A DNA stretch of 64,000 bases from Paratinospora sagittata (Eukaryota > Streptophyta > Magnoliopsida > Ranunculales > Menispermaceae): the NCBI GenBank assembly GCA_035771175.1, contig CM069596.1, positions 8,482,001-8,546,000 on the forward strand, in the 5' to 3' direction. The notes beneath the pieces were generated by a model. That model saw only the letters and a program-made list of their open reading frames with translations. It had not been told where the DNA came from and searched no databases. The translations under genes and the position numbers were made by a program. Of the stretch, positions 11,466 through 24,128 are shown one piece after another. Every line of letters starts with the position of its first letter. Position 1 is the stretch's first letter.

Positions 11466-12207
11466 AACAATAATGAATCTTTTCTTCAACTTTGAAATTC
11501 TTATGATAACTTCGATACTAATCACTTTATTGGAATATCTTATGTACATGTTTGTCCTTAAAAATGAAACTAATTAATTAATTTTGCATCCATGCATGGT
11601 TGACATCTAAGCTATGTATTATAGTATAAGGCAAACCGACTCTATATATATATATATGGTTTGACTATAGTGCCGCAGGCTAGGGTTAAAGATTCAAATC
11701 TTTGGCTTAATAATTTGTTATATAAAATTCTACATGTATGCATCAAAAAGTAATAATTCTTTTGGTCATTTCCATTTTCAAGTATTAGATATACATATAG
11801 ATAGAAACTAAATATAGCAAAAGTGAAATGCTATTTTAACTACCAAAATGTGTAATTTCAAGTGCAACTACTCTAATTTCATATTCATTGGACACATCTA
11901 ATGGTTCGTAGAAACATTGTTTTTTGTTAGAATAGTATTTTCCATAACAAAATTAGTTGAGTGTATATAAAAATTTCAAGAGAGTTTGGTAGTTCCAAGC
12001 ATGATATCCTAGCATCAAAAAATATTAAAAATAAATAAATAAAGGGAGTGAGAGAGAGAGAGAGAGTCTGCTAATTATCATTTGACGTTGACGGTTCAAT
12101 TATCCCTCCGGAGATCAGTTGTCATGGAATGGTTGTTGGATTATTTCTGGAGGATTCAATCTTCCTTGGTCCATACTGTTATTTGGCCAATAATAATAAT
12201 AATAACT
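11466..12207. other. AT-rich spacer, no gene seen
   Basis: Short TA repeats (about 11644) and a GA microsatellite (12049-12066). No coding pattern. Confidence 0.5.
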
Positions 12208-13603
12208 TATAACATTTATAAAGTCAAAAATTCTTTACTCATGGTGTACTACTTCTATTATAAATTCTTAAATAACTTACTAATCTTAACATAAAATTCT
12301 CAAATTAATTTGTATAAAAAAATACATTTATGGGTAATTTGGTAAAAATGCACTAAAAGATTTATTTTATAATATTGGTATATGTAAGGTTGCGTTTGGT
12401 ACGACGAGAATCTTTACATGAGAATGAGAATCAAATTTTTAAGAAAGTGATTGATAGAAATCTGAAGATGAAAATATTATATTACTGTATTTAGTTACAC
12501 ACAAAAATCTTACACAACTTTCTTTAGAATATCACATTACTACTATGTTTGACAGCACATCAAAATCTTAGATAATCAAATAATCTTTATCATAAAATAT
12601 TAATTTTATTAAAAATAATAAAACTAACTTTATTAATATAAATTTAATTTTTATTAATATAATAAATAATATTATTATACATATTAAAAAGATTTCAAAC
12701 AATAAAATATTTTTTATTAAAATAATACACTCAATTTTTATAAAAATAGTAATTTTTTTGTTAAAAATAATAAAGTAATTGTGATGAAAAAATGATAAAT
12801 TTTTTTTAAAAAAAAAATAATAAAATAAATATTTTATAAAATTGTTTTTTTTATTATTTGTGATCAAAAAATAATAATAATATAATTTTAAAAAAATAAA
12901 TGAATATTAATAAAATTGAGAAATTATTATTATTAATAGAAGTTAGAATAAAAAACAATTTTTAAACAATAAAGTATTTTTTATTAAAATAATAAACTCA
13001 ATTTTTATAAAAATAGTAAATCTGATTTTCTATTAAAAATAATAAATTAGTTGTGATGAAAAAATAATAATAAAAGCCACGCCCTGCCAAGCGTTAAGCC
13101 ACATCATGAATGGCCTAACCATCTAACTTGGCTTTCCATTTTATATTTACAAAAATGCTTTAATTCTAAGGATAAAAACAAAAAAAACCTCTAAGACCTA
13201 AAAGCCAAAGGAGACAATATTTGTCTGATGATGTTGGGCAAAACTAAATAGTTCGGATCGACATATTTGATGTTTGGTCAAATATTACAATATATATTGT
13301 AGTTTAAATTAATTAACTAGTTCATAGACATATGTGTTGCACATAAATAAAAACAAAGTTAAAAGTTAGCAGAAAAAAAACAAGGATAAAAGTGATAAAA
13401 AAAATATTATTAAAATAAGTCTTATAATTTATTGACACTACAAAATAAATTTTTTATTGCCTTATTACCAAATTACCCATAAATGTATTTTTTTATATAA
13501 ATTTATTTGATAACTTTATATTAAAAAGTAGTTGGTGTTTTAAAAAATTTATGATAAAATTAAGTAGCACCCGGTGAGATAAAGTGTTTTGACATTATAA
13601 ATA
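12208..13603. mobile_element. non-autonomous element with long (~165 bp) terminal inverted repeats
   Basis: The left arm (about 12208-12375) and right arm (about 13435-13603) are imperfect inverted copies. Landmarks: gtcaaaa (12221) against ttttgac; ctcatggtgtactact (12239) against agtagcacccggtgag (13564); and the best block, tacatttatgggtaatttgg (12323), against ccaaattacccataaatgta (13468). The interior is very AT-rich, with no transposase frame. Long imperfect TIRs suggest a Mutator-like (MULE/MITE) type, but no 9-bp TSD could be fixed. Confidence 0.6.
12698..13070. repeat. two ~100-bp direct repeats inside the TIR element
   Basis: About 12698-12800 and 12966-13070 share the series aataaa-tattttttattaaaa, ctcaatttttataaaaatag, and ttgtgatgaaaaaa in the same order, with small indels. 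They lie in the AT-rich core. Confidence 0.7.
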
Positions 13604-14318
13604 ATATAGATTAAAGTAACGATTATAATTCCACCGTATTTATATATACATACACGCGCGTGCTGTGAGTGTAATTAGCTAGTAAATATAGAATAAAGGC
13701 TAGAAATGAAAGTTTTTATTATCATAATAATTTTAATCATGATTAAATTTGTAGTTTTTGTTATTTTATATGCAAGGGATTGGATAATTGAGTTTTAAAT
13801 TCTTGGCTTTATAACTTACATATATAGCATAAGCCATTGAGATATGACTTCGGCCCAATTGATTGCTTTTCATAAAGAGACATCTATTTTTGAGAAAACT
13901 CTTTTAATTGGTTTGGGTTATGAAATTTACGAAATTTTAATAAAAACTAGTCTAATTAATATGAAATTTATAGATGACAAGCTTGCAAATTAAACTTTGT
14001 GAAGTTAGCTTTTCCATCCAGTTTTGCTCCATGTAGAAGAGCTAAATCTTTTATTTTTCAACAAGTGCTTTTTTAATTTATTACATTTATACTGATCAAT
14101 GCAATCTTAGGCTTTTTTAATTTTCTTCTTCTTTAACATTGCTGATAATATATAATTAATATTTTACTACACCTAATCAAAACATCTAATTACAACAATC
14201 TTCACTACATGCACTTAAATCATCTTAATTAGTTGCTTTTCATGCATTTTTAATTAGTATTACTCATAATTAATTTCTAGCCATAAGCTAGATTGAAAAT
14301 TTTATTATATGGTTGATT
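13604..14318. other. AT-rich spacer, no gene seen
   Basis: No open frame or repeat stands out. Its right end was contiguous with 36021 before G1R inserted. Confidence 0.5.
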
Positions 14319-14323
14319 GTACC
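14319..14323. repeat. target-site duplication of G1R (gtacc)
   Basis: gtacc precedes the LTR start; the mate lies 21.7 kb away at 36016-36020, directly after the other LTR. It proves that the interval between is one original insertion plus later nesting. Confidence 0.9.
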
Positions 14324-15688
14324 TGTCACACCTCGCCCGAACGTGCCTAAACCGGCGAAACACTCACAGGCGAGGTGCGAATGCATTATAACAATAACCG
14401 AGTGCGCAGGAACACAATGGAGTACAAATCTGATTATATTAATTTTAGAATGTATTTTTTGTACAGAATATGATTGAGGGAACATCCTCCCAAAATCTCC
14501 CTATAATGAACAAGGTTACAAAATGTGGGCCCAAAAACCTCCACTCAATCCATCCTAAATTCTTGAGAAAAATTGGATAACAGCGGGGTGAGCTAATGCC
14601 CAGTGGGTAAAATAGTCCGAGAATATAACAATTAATAAAGGAAACTTCATAATCAAATATCACATAAACACAACAAGCATCATTAACAATACAACATGTA
14701 TGTATGCATAACACTGTCTCATAATGGTTCCATGATTGTACGGCACTTTAAGTTCACGTACAGATGTCCATCCCCAAGTAAACCCGGGTTCTCATTGTAC
14801 GTCTCTCCTCAAGGTCGTCGCCCTAGATTCACGTACAAATGTCCATCCGTAGGAAATCTCAGGTTCTCATTGTACTTCCCTTTCTAGGGAAATGTCAAGA
14901 ATAGTGAGCATTGCTTCTAACTATTTTGTGGATCATAAACCATTTACGTCCCTAGGTGGGGCTTATGTATGATGCCAATGCATGAGCAGGTCCGGTCTTT
15001 ACTAACATTAGACATGATTTGACAGTGTCTGGTGATTCTTATTAGGTTGGTATCACCACGTGTAAAGTTAAGATGTTCAGTATACTTGTACAAGCTGATA
15101 GCTTCCAAATAAGACCGACCATATCAGTCTCCAGTTGAGAGGTGGGACACGAGGTCCACTTAAATACCAATCGTCTAGAGCAGCACGCTACTTCCCGTTC
15201 ACTATTTAAAGTTACTGGGGACAAGACTAAGTCTGGTTGAGTCAGATTGACCAATAATCCGACATAGTAACAATATAATACATGAACTCCAAATATACAA
15301 GTATAAGTATGACAGGTATGAACGTTATACCCAATAATGGAGTGTAAATGAATAGTAAACATAATGATAAATTAATGTAAACTTTAATAAAAGTTATAAG
15401 ACACGCAAACCTATGTTTCGTTCCCCACCTTCAGATAAAAACATGTTCTTGAACTGGCGCCTCCTCCTGAGTAGAACTGCGTTGTACCGTGAAGATAGTC
15501 TCGAAGAGAGAGTCTCAAAAGGAGAAGAGAGAAATCACAAAGAGAGCAAGAGAGAGAAGAAAGTGATTTGGTGTGAAAATAACCAAAGGGAGGGGGGCTT
15601 TTTATAGCCAAAAGGGTGCCCAAACCTTCGTGCGGCCTGCTCGAGCATTCAATTTTTTTTTTTTTGGGTGCAAACCTAGGGTATTACA
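14324..15688 (-). repeat. G1R 3' LTR (1365 bp)
   Basis: On the plus strand it runs tgtcacacctcgcccgaac ... cctagggtattaca; in sense it starts TGTAATACCC and ends GTGTGACA. It contains the shared cassette (15098-15225), the 74-bp tandem repeat typical of the family (about 14750-14880), and a CTATAAAAAG TATA-type box near 15600 in sense. Confidence 0.92.
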
Positions 15689-15705
15689 CTCTACCCCCTT
15701 TAAAG
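15689..15705 (-). promoter_or_regulatory. G1R polypurine tract
   Basis: In sense the tract is aaagggggtagag, directly abutting the 3' LTR, where plus-strand DNA synthesis would be primed. The same position in G1F reads aaggggggtagag. Confidence 0.8.
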
Positions 15706-15723
15706 GAATTTCGCCCCCGAAAT

Positions 15724-16245
15724 TCAGGCTGTGTAGTGATGGTTGCTATCTGTGCGGGATTCACCGCTGCCGCCATCAATCGCAAGATCAAGGTAGTGCC
15801 CGTAAGACCCCTGAATGGTACTATGGCCGGTGGAATCCTCAATATCATCAAACAACGGAAAGCAAATGTGGTCAGATTCATCCTTAGAAGGTTCCGACAT
15901 TTGTCTCACAGATGGTGGTGTAGGGCTCCGCAAGATGCAGCTTTTCAAGGGAGGTAGGTTGAGCGACGGAATGCTTTTTCGTGCAATTGCCCAAATTCAA
16001 CCCCATGGCAATTTCGGTAGGAGATCTTGGCAGGATGAGGGCACAGGTTTGTTTCGGGCAATATTGTTACGGTAAATCCATACACGCTCTGGCGATAAGA
16101 ATCGTTGTCGCAAAGGCGAGAGAGTTGGTGATGCAAAGAAGTTGTGGTTTGCATCAGAGTCTGAAGGAGTCTCCACTGGTTGCCAAGCAGGCCATGGAGT
16201 ACATGACTCATTACTCTTGTCTGTGTTGTTTTTAAACATCTTCAT
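15724..16245 (-). pseudogene. aORF2 of G1 family (small acidic ORF after pol)
   Basis: A frame of about 173 codons between the pol stop and the PPT, with only one internal stop (near 15998). It opens MKMFKNNTDKSNES and has CTPWPAWQPVETPSDSD near residue 15-31. It ends in an acidic part: PPSVRQMSEPSKDESDH, then FDDIEDSTGH. G1F has a recognisable counterpart at the same place (60921-61224), with WPPWQPV, PPSVMQRLESSDDESD and YDDEDSTGH. I do not recognise the protein. Conservation of residue pattern in two diverged copies argues for a real gene. No signal peptide or membrane segment is evident, so env is unlikely. Confidence 0.65.
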
Positions 16246-16326
16246 AGTTAATTAAATAAATTAAGATATTGTAATCAAAGTTCTATCATTTTATTGATAA
16301 GTGAAATAGTACAATGTATTACATCA

Positions 16327-19300
16327 TCAATTATTACTAGAAAATAATTCAGGGTATTTCAGTTTAATTATTTCTTCTCGTTCTCTAGTTGCTTCATCTA
16401 CTCTGTGGTGATCCCAGAGCACCTTAACAAGTGGTATGCTACTTCGCCGTAGTTCTTGAGTTTTTCTATCCAGAATCTGTATCGCTCTCTCCTAATACTT
16501 ATTTCCTTCTTCAACCCAAACCTCGACCAGAGGGATGATATGCAAAGGATCAGGACGATACTTTCGAAGCATGGATATGTGAAAAGCGTCATGAACCTTA
16601 GACATGAATGATGGAAGGGATAGACGATAGGCTAGTTTGCCAATACGTTTAATGATCTAAAATGGACCGATATACCGTGGGGAGAGCTTTCCTTTGATCC
16701 CAAAGCGTTTAACACCTATTGTAGGCTAAACTTTTAGAAAAACCAAGTCCCCTTTATCAAATTCTAGAGATTGTCTTCGCTTGTTAGCATAGCTCTTCTG
16801 TCGACTTTGTGCTACACGAAGTCGCTCATTTACTAGTGTGATCTTCTTAGAAGTCTCTTGAACTAGTCCAGGCCCCAACTGCTATCGATCGGCCATATAT
16901 AACCAACATACATGAGATCTGCAGGGGCGACCATACAGAGCCTCGTTTGGTGCCTTGCTGATACTAGTTTGGTAGCTGTTGTTGAATGCAAACTCAACCA
17001 AATGTAAGTGTTTTGCCCATCCATCATGAAAGTCTAAAATGCAGCATCGCAACATATCCTCTAAAATCTGGATCAACCGTTCTGACAGCCCGTCAATCTG
17101 AGGGTGAAAAGTTGTACTCATGGTGATCCTGGAGCTCATTCTTCTTTGGAAGATTTGCCAAAACTTTGATGTGAATCGAGGGTCTCGATCAGAGACGATT
17201 GTGAGTGGTATGCCATGGAGGCGTACGATCTTTCTTTCATACAATTCGGCAAGCTTGACGGGGTTATCTATGAATTTTATTGGCAAAAGGTGTGCAGACT
17301 TTGTAAGTCTGTCAATGATAACCCAGATAACATCTTGCCCTTTATTATTTCGAGGCAAGGCCGTAACAAAATCCATTGCAATGTTCTCCCACTTCCATTC
17401 TCCAATAGGTAAAGGATGGAGAAGTCTAGAGGAAAGTCAGCGTTCTATCTTTACTTGCTGGTAAACGAGACATGTAGTAATGAAGTCTGCAATAGCCTTT
17501 GTCATTTCAGAAAACCAGAATTGTTGCTTAACATCCTTGTACATATTGTTTCCCCCAGGATGCATAGTGAACCTCCAACAATACATATCAGTGAGCACTT
17601 CTTTCCGAACTTGAGGATCGTTCAGTAGACAGAGACGTTTTTTTTTGTAGAAAACGATTCCGTCATTGGAAACTGACCAGTGAGGAAGGTCCTGCCCGTT
17701 GAGTAGAAGTTCTCGTTTCTCTATTAACATAGGGTCGTTGGCTTGAGATGCTGAAATCTTTCGAATAAGCTCAGAGTTGGCTGACAATTGAGAGAGTCGT
17801 GATCTTCCTCCCTCCTCGATACTCTGTAGCCAACTTCCCAATCTCGAAATTAAGAGTGCATGCAACAACCTAAGCTTTTCTACTCAGGGCATCAGCCACA
17901 ACATTGGTCTTACCCGGATGGTATTGGAGTTGAAAGTCATTATCTTTCAAGAATTCCAACCATCACCTTTGGCCGAGGTTTAGGTCTCTCTGAGTGAAGA
18001 TGTACTTAAGACTCTTGTGATCTGAGAAGACCTCAAACCATTCATCGTATAGGTAGTGACGCCATAACTTCAGTGCAAATACAACAGCTGCAGGTTTCAA
18101 GTCATGCGTTGGGTAATTACCCTCATGAATCTTCAGTTGCCTCAAAGCATATGCAACTACTTTGCCTTCTTGCATTAGTACTGCACCTAGGCCTTTGGAG
18201 AGAGGCGTCAGTGTATAGTAAAAATTCATCTCCATTTCTTGGAGTGATTAGTATTGGTGCTGTCGTGAGGCATTTCTTCAATTCCTGAAAAGATGATTCA
18301 CTGGCTAGATTTCAGATGAATCACACGTCTTTCCCGTGTGAGCTTGGTCGTAGGTTCAACAATCTTTGAGAAGTCCTTGATGAAGCGTCTGTAGTAGCCA
18401 GCCAAACCAAGAAAACTCAGGATTTGAGTAACTGTGGTGGGCTGTTTCCAGTTTAAAACCGCTTTAACCTTTGAAGGATCCACCTCAATGCCATTGCCTG
18501 AAATCACGTGACCTAGGAATTGAACTCGCTTCACCCAAAATTCGCACTTACTCAACTTTGCATACAACTGATGGCTTCTCAAGGTTTGAAGGACAATCCT
18601 CAGATGTATTTTGTGGTCTTCCTCAGTTGAAGAATATATCAAGATATCATCCATAAAGACCACCACAAATCGGTCTAAGTATAACCTGAATATGAGGTTC
18701 ATCAAATCCATGAACGCTGCAGGTGCATTTGTTAGACCGAATGGCTTAACCAAGAACTCGTAATGACCATACCGAGTTTTGAAAGCCGTTTTATTAATGT
18801 CTGACTCTCTGATCCGGAGTTGATGATAACTGGATTGTAAATCAATCTTAGAAAAGTATTTGGCATCTCTAAGTTGGTCGAACAAGTCATCATATGTTCT
18901 TGATGGTGGCGTTATTCAACTTGCGATAGTCGATGCAAAGTCATTACTCTCCAACTCCTTGCAAACAAATAGAACTGGAGCACCTCAGGGTGATGAACTT
19001 TTCCTGATGAAGCCATTACTCTCCAACTCCTTCAGTTGTTTGTCCAACTCAACCAACTTGACATTGGATATTCTGTATGGAGGAATTGAGATGGGTCTAG
19101 TCCCAGGTATGAGGTTGATCTCAAAATCGAATTCCCGAACTGGAGGTAGACCAGGAAGGTCATTCAGAAAAACCTTAGGAATTCAGATATAACCGGGATG
19201 TCATGTACTTCGAGAAGGTACAGTGATGATGATTCATTGTCATCATCGAGGAATAATGGTTGAAGCTGTTCTTTGAGGAGTGCAACAGTGAAGTTGTGTA

Positions 19301-19744
19301 TCCACTTTCTCGTTCCCTGAATCTTGATAAACTCCCCAGTAGGCAAGGATAACTGAACTTGCTTCTTCAAACAATCGATCTTAGCATTCAGAGATGCGAG
19401 CCAATCCATGCCGAGGATGATGTTAAAGTCTTTAATGTCCATCACAAAAGATCTGCATAAATTACATGTTCTGGCATTCGAAGTTCACATCGAGAACACT
19501 TCAATTTCACGTCAGTACCAGATCCTAATGGTGATGAGACATAGATTGTGATGTCTATGTTTTCAAGATGCAACCCTAAATGCCTTACCAATGCAGAAGA
19601 TATAAATGAATGCATAACACCCGAATCAAACAAGACATGTACCATTGTATTAAACAAGGAAAATGTACCTTCGACTACATTGTTATCCAAGAGGGGTTGT
19701 TGAGCGATGGCAAACACTTTGCCCTGTTGTCGTTGCCCCTGGAT
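16327..19744 (-). pseudogene. G1R pol (protease, RT, RNase H, integrase), broken
   Basis: In sense the protease is near 19660 (HVLFDSGVMHSFI; the DSG is kept but the next two residues depart from the usual Ala-Thr). RT spans about 19050-18298: [18 protein letters not shown] with catalytic Asp, then [11 protein letters not shown]. RNase H is at 18235-17963 ([18 protein letters not shown]...[16 protein letters not shown]), frame-broken on both sides. The H2C2 zinc region is at about 17600-17440; His and Cys are partly altered. The integrase core lies at 17376-16882 (WVIIDRLTKSAHLLP, VSDRDPRFTSKFW, GLSERLIQILEDML). The C-terminal chromodomain-like tail ends KYPELFSS at 16327. Frameshifts and stops fall between most domains, so no polyprotein can be made. 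Confidence 0.9.
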
Positions 19745-20929
19745 CTGCCTGGGTTGGGCGTTAGCAGCAGGTGGGGCTTGTTGGACTGGAACAGCAGGAA
19801 CAAGTTGATGCAGTTGTCGAGGGTGGGGACAAGCATTTCTTACATGGCCCTGCTGGCCACAGTTGAAACACGTTAGCCTCTTCTGATGTGGCGCCTGCTG
19901 ATGGTTTTGCTGGCCATGCAGATTGTGGTGCTGTTGACCACCCCTGCCATTGCCATTATGGCGACCACCCCTGCCGTTGCGGCTACCTCGGCCACGATTG
20001 CGAAAACCCTGATGGCCAGGGTTAGGAGCTTCAGCCACAGGTGTTGTTGCTTCACTCATTTGTACAGGGACTGGGAGGGCTGGGTTTCGACTATATTAGG
20101 GCTTCTTCTTGTTGTCCTGCTGAGTGCCCTGTTGGAAAAACGTTGCAGGCCATTTTTCCCTATTCATTCTCTGCTCCTGCTCAATCTTCTCCTGGTCAAA
20201 GCTCATGGCTTTGTCGACAAACTCCCTGTAATTCTTGAGATCCAAGATCGACAAGGCTTGTCGGATGTCAGGACGAAAGCTATTATATAATTTCTTGGCC
20301 TTATCTTGCTCCGTTGAGATGGTGGAGATAGAATAGACCTATAATTCCTTGAACTTGACAGCATACTCACGAACTGTCATGCCGCCTTGGTATAACTTGG
20401 CGAACTCAAGGCGCTTCTGCCTCTTTACTGCACCAGGGAAGTACTCACTGATGAACAGTGACTCAAACTCTTGCCAAGTCATGTCGGTGGTATTGACCAT
20501 TGGGTCTTCCTTCACCGTTATCCACCATGTATTTGCTCCACCAACAAGTTGGTAGGAAGCTAGTGGAATCTTCCGAGCCTCTACCAAAGGTAAGGGGTTG
20601 TAGCCTCTTGTACTTCGTAATCTGGTCGATTTGAGTCTCTGACCCAAATTTAACAGGTGCCTGCACAGTGACCACCTAGTTGGTCGCGGTCTCACGGACG
20701 ACCATCTGAACTGTCACCTTTTTTGCCTTCACAATCCGGCAAAGAAGTGTTTTATGCCTGGAGGCATGACAAAGGGTGTGGGTTGTGGCACTGCCTACCC
20801 AGAAGTAGTGGCAGTGTCGGGTGTGACCTGCTCTGTCATCGGAGGCGGTGGTTTCTGATTCTAAATCTCAAGAAGTGCCTCCTCAGCTGGACGGACAGTG
20901 CGTGACCTTCATCTATTTTTGGTTTGCAT
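19745..20929 (-). pseudogene. G1R gag with CCHC zinc knuckle, broken
   Basis: The start ATG is at 20929 (MQTK-). The retrotransposon gag region is at 20695-20339: LASYQLVGGANTWWITVKED, then FESLFISEYFPGAVKRQKR, then LYQGGMTVREYAVKFKEL. A stop and frame change follow. The Gly/Arg/Asn/Gln-rich stretch leads to the zinc knuckle CFNCGQQGHVRNAC at about 19870-19829. The knuckle binds element RNA. Gln/Pro-rich linker sequence follows before the protease. Confidence 0.88.
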
Positions 20930-21785
20930 TTTCTCACTGGCAAGGAGAAAATAAAACCATGTTTAGGAACCGTAGCCAAGTATAGTGTTATGATATTCTC
21001 AGCAAAAAGTTCAAGAGTTCAATATAAAACCACCTATTTTTCTAAGTATAGTGTAAGGTTTTTGTTGAGGAATCAAAGAATCTTATGTGCCTCGTATGTT
21101 TAGCCATGGTGTAAAACAAGATTAAAGTATTTATATAATAATTATAAAACTTTGCAAGTATTTCAAATATTTTGGTTCATGTTTTTTGTGAACATACATA
21201 TATTTTTGAAAATTCATACAAGTCATAAAGGTTCTAAGATTTGCCTCGGTAGATATCATAATCTAACGCTCTATCGCATTCTTATGTGTTCAAACTCTTT
21301 CCCTTAGTCTTTTCGACTATTATTCAAATTTGTGTGTCCCATACCACATGAATTTGGTAATAAGGGTTTCAACCAAATTAAGTTGTATGAACACGGTTTC
21401 TATAAAACACTGACGGGAGAGGAGTTCACTAATAGTATCGTCCAAGTTTACTCGTCCCATACTAGGTAAACTTAGTGATAATGTTAGTAATTCAACTTTT
21501 CCCAGATGTTTCTTTTCACACAAGGTCGTGGGTTTTCTTACTTCCACGTTTTATTTAGTATCTTTCAATTTTGTTGTGTCCCATACTACTCCAAAGTTAG
21601 TGATTCAAAAAAAAAATGGTTGAAAGTCAGCCCACCAAACATAGTCTAAAACAAACATTTCATTCATAAAAAGAAAATAGTTACAATGCCAGTAATCATT
21701 CCTAATTTTCCCGCCTACTACTGCTCCTTCTAGACCTTCTGTTAGTTATAAAATGACTACCAGAAGATCGTTGAGAAGTTGCTCG
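20930..21785 (-). other. G1R spacer between aORF1 and gag, with threefold repeat
   Basis: Non-coding. gtcccatac (sense gtatgggac) occurs at 21336, 21454 and 21578, about 120 bp apart, each in similar flanking sequence. G1F has the same three elements at 55448, 55572 and 55689. Confidence 0.75.
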
Positions 21786-23319
21786 CTATTCTTCGACATT
21801 TTGCATACGCGATAACAAAGCATTATGGGTCTCCTCCATCCGAGCAATACTAGAAACTATCACATTTAACTGGTCAAATGGGTTAGTTGGTTGTCCCATT
21901 GATGGTTGATAGGTTGTCTGTCCCATAGGTGGAGGGTAGTTGATTTGATTATATGAGGACTCCTTAACTGAGACCTCTTGGACGGTTGGATATGCCTGAG
22001 TTGAACAATTTTGAAAGAGTGGACTCATCGGGACATCCTGTCTTCCAAAGTTTGGTGTCGTCCAATTCTGTTGTTGTTGGTTTACAGGAAATTGTGGAAC
22101 TGGCTGATAGGGTACCTCAGGAGTTAGAAACCTTTGGTACGCCCTATTGCCATGAGTTGGGAGGTTCCAGTAAGGTGGATTTGCTGGAACTTCCTGTCCA
22201 TCTTGATTTGTTTGAGGTTGACTGAGGTTGCCAAAAAAATCCTCTTCGGAGAATAGATGATCGGGTTGACCATTATTCGGGGCTGGGTTTGTTGTAGTGT
22301 TTGGGTTTGGCTCGTTCATTGGTGCTTCCCTAATAGGAATCTTGCGCCAAATTTTTCGTTGACAATGTCCATTGTTATCTCTAGTTCTTCCGCTACATTC
22401 CCCTAAAATCGTGCCAAATATTTCTTCGTTAGTCACTCCTTCCCTTGAGACGAAAATCTTTGAGATGAAGGATATTATAACAGCAGTAGTGGTCTGTTTC
22501 GAAGATTCATCAAAAGTATTGATGTTTCCTCCCAAAGCATCCTCATGATCAAGACTCCGTAGCCGAGGAGTTCCTTCTTTGTAGGGTTTTGAATCACCCA
22601 CAATTTGCTGGATGATAATGTGAGGTAGGGAGACAAAGATTCCTTTTTCTAAGCAGTATAGCACAAGAAGTTAAGCTCTTGTCATAGATCCTCTAGTCAC
22701 CAATTTCGGTAAGATGTTGCCGAATACTATCTTCCCAAGGTCGGCAAGAGGTGGTTTAAGGAGATTATTTGGGAGGTGGGCGTACGTCAATTGGGTGAAC
22801 GGCTTGTCGGTGAGGAAATTGAGCAATTGGTCCTTGGATTCTGCGATCTCGGCAACCGTCTGGAATTCGTGTGGATCAATGATCTTGTCTCCTATTGGGA
22901 TTTCCATAAGTCATGAAATAGTTTTGACGCTGATGGAAATTTTTACTCCATTGATCATTGTCTCCAAGACAGGAGTGATCCCATCTTCTTGAAGTCTCGC
23001 GCTATTCATAGATTCGTAAAAAAAACTTCACCAAGTTGAAGGAGACGTAACCCTCAACTTTTGTTATATTCAGCCATCCCAGTTTTGAGAGTTTGTCGTG
23101 ATGTATAGGATGGAGGCAGAGATCTCTATTGTCGATACTCCTTATAGTCATAACCTCACGTTTGGAAAGTTTCGTAAGTCTTGTGGAAATCTGTTCCCGA
23201 CTACTAGAAGTTGTTCCTTCACTTGAAGCTATTATCTTGCTGAAAGGAAGATGAAACTTGTGAAATACACAAAATATATTCCTACCATTTTTAAGATTTA
23301 TGCTTTTTCCGTTGGACAA
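21786..23319 (-). pseudogene. aORF1 of G1 family (extra ORF upstream of gag)
   Basis: This ORF lies between the 5' leader and gag, where most gypsy elements have only leader. Blocks: 23319-23002 (SSEGTTSSSREQ, SIDNRDLCLHPIHHDKL, LGWLNITKVEGYVSFNLV), a frameshift, 22907-22671, and 22664-21786 in the same frame after a CAA-to-TAA change. Key block: LPNNLLKPPLADLGKIVFGN, then LLVLYCLEKGI and LPHIIIQQI. The C-terminal half is Pro/Gln/Asn-rich. The start codon equivalent to G1F 53784 reads ATA here. From memory the central part resembles the plant-TE family called 'putative plant transposon protein'. This copy is open across the spot where G1F is frameshifted, showing that the two G1F pieces are one ORF. 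Confidence 0.75.
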
Positions 23320-23439
23320 TATTTTCTATTTTCCTCTTTGATGTTTATGCCATCATTGAATCCAAATTTTTCATTAGCAACAACTTATATATATATATCT
23401 CATATATCTCATATATACATAGATATATATTATAAATCT

Positions 23440-23474
<35 letters not shown>

Positions 23475-23525
23475 ACACTATATAGTTAACTAGATAAATA
23501 AATGTATCATAGGAATATATTTTGT
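23320..23525 (-). other. truncated G1R leader, AT microsatellite
   Basis: AT-rich leader sequence with a long TA run (about 23440-23472). The PBS and most of the tandem array seen in G1F are missing. It ends at the junction with G2. Confidence 0.7.
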
Positions 23526-23912
23526 GGTGATGGGACCCGAGTTTGTACATGAACACACAGAGAAGATTAAGAGGATCAAGCATAATATGAAGGTAGCCCA
23601 AGACAGGCAGAAGAGTTACACTGATGCCAAGCGGAAGACCGTAGAGTTCGAGGTGGGTGACCAAGTTTTATTGAAGGTCTCACCTCAGAAGGGCCAAACT
23701 AGATTTGGGATAAAAGGCAAGCTCGTTCCAAGATTTATTGGGCCGTTCGAGGTTTTAGAACGAATTGGCCCCGTCGCTTACCGATTAGCCTTGCCACCTC
23801 AGTTAGCAGCAGTCCACAATGTCTTTCATGTGTCAATGTTGAGAGTGTACAAGAGTGATTTTGATCACGTCTTGGACTGGAGGAACATTGAACTGAGGCA
23901 GGATGGGACTTA
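23526..23912 (+). pseudogene. G2 integrase C-terminal fragment
   Basis: Nearly identical to 31139-31523 in the complete copy. It encodes the integrase C-terminal part: [20 protein letters not shown], then [20 protein letters not shown], then the conserved [20 protein letters not shown]. It ends at gggactta, where it joins LTR sequence through a 3-bp microhomology, dropping the pol tail, the PPT and the LTR start. Confidence 0.92.
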
Positions 23913-24128
23913 AAGTATAATGCATATGTTATGATTTATGCATGGGCTCATTAAACCATGAATTGATATGGGTTAGGATTGATTGAATAAAAGGATAAAT
24001 GAAATTGAAAATTTGGTGTATTAAATGGATTGGACATTTAAAATACATGTGGTTGGTATAGGTAGTATGAGACCAACACATGTGAAGGTTGGTGCATGAA
24101 AGTGGACAAGTGTCCCATGCCCACTTCT

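Noticed and set aside
12568..12867. 99-codon minus-strand open frame rich in Ile, Leu, Lys, Phe and Asn
   Set aside because: It is a by-product of extreme A/T content in the TIR element; no domain and no coding bias beyond base composition.
14288..16245. Several plus- and minus-strand open frames of 60-110 codons across the G1R LTR
   Set aside because: They fall in LTR sequence that is non-coding in the other family copies and their frames are not conserved; only aORF2 is conserved as protein.
17120..17464. Plus-strand open frames opposite pol in G1R
   Set aside because: Shadows of minus-strand integrase and RT; the real motifs read on the minus strand.
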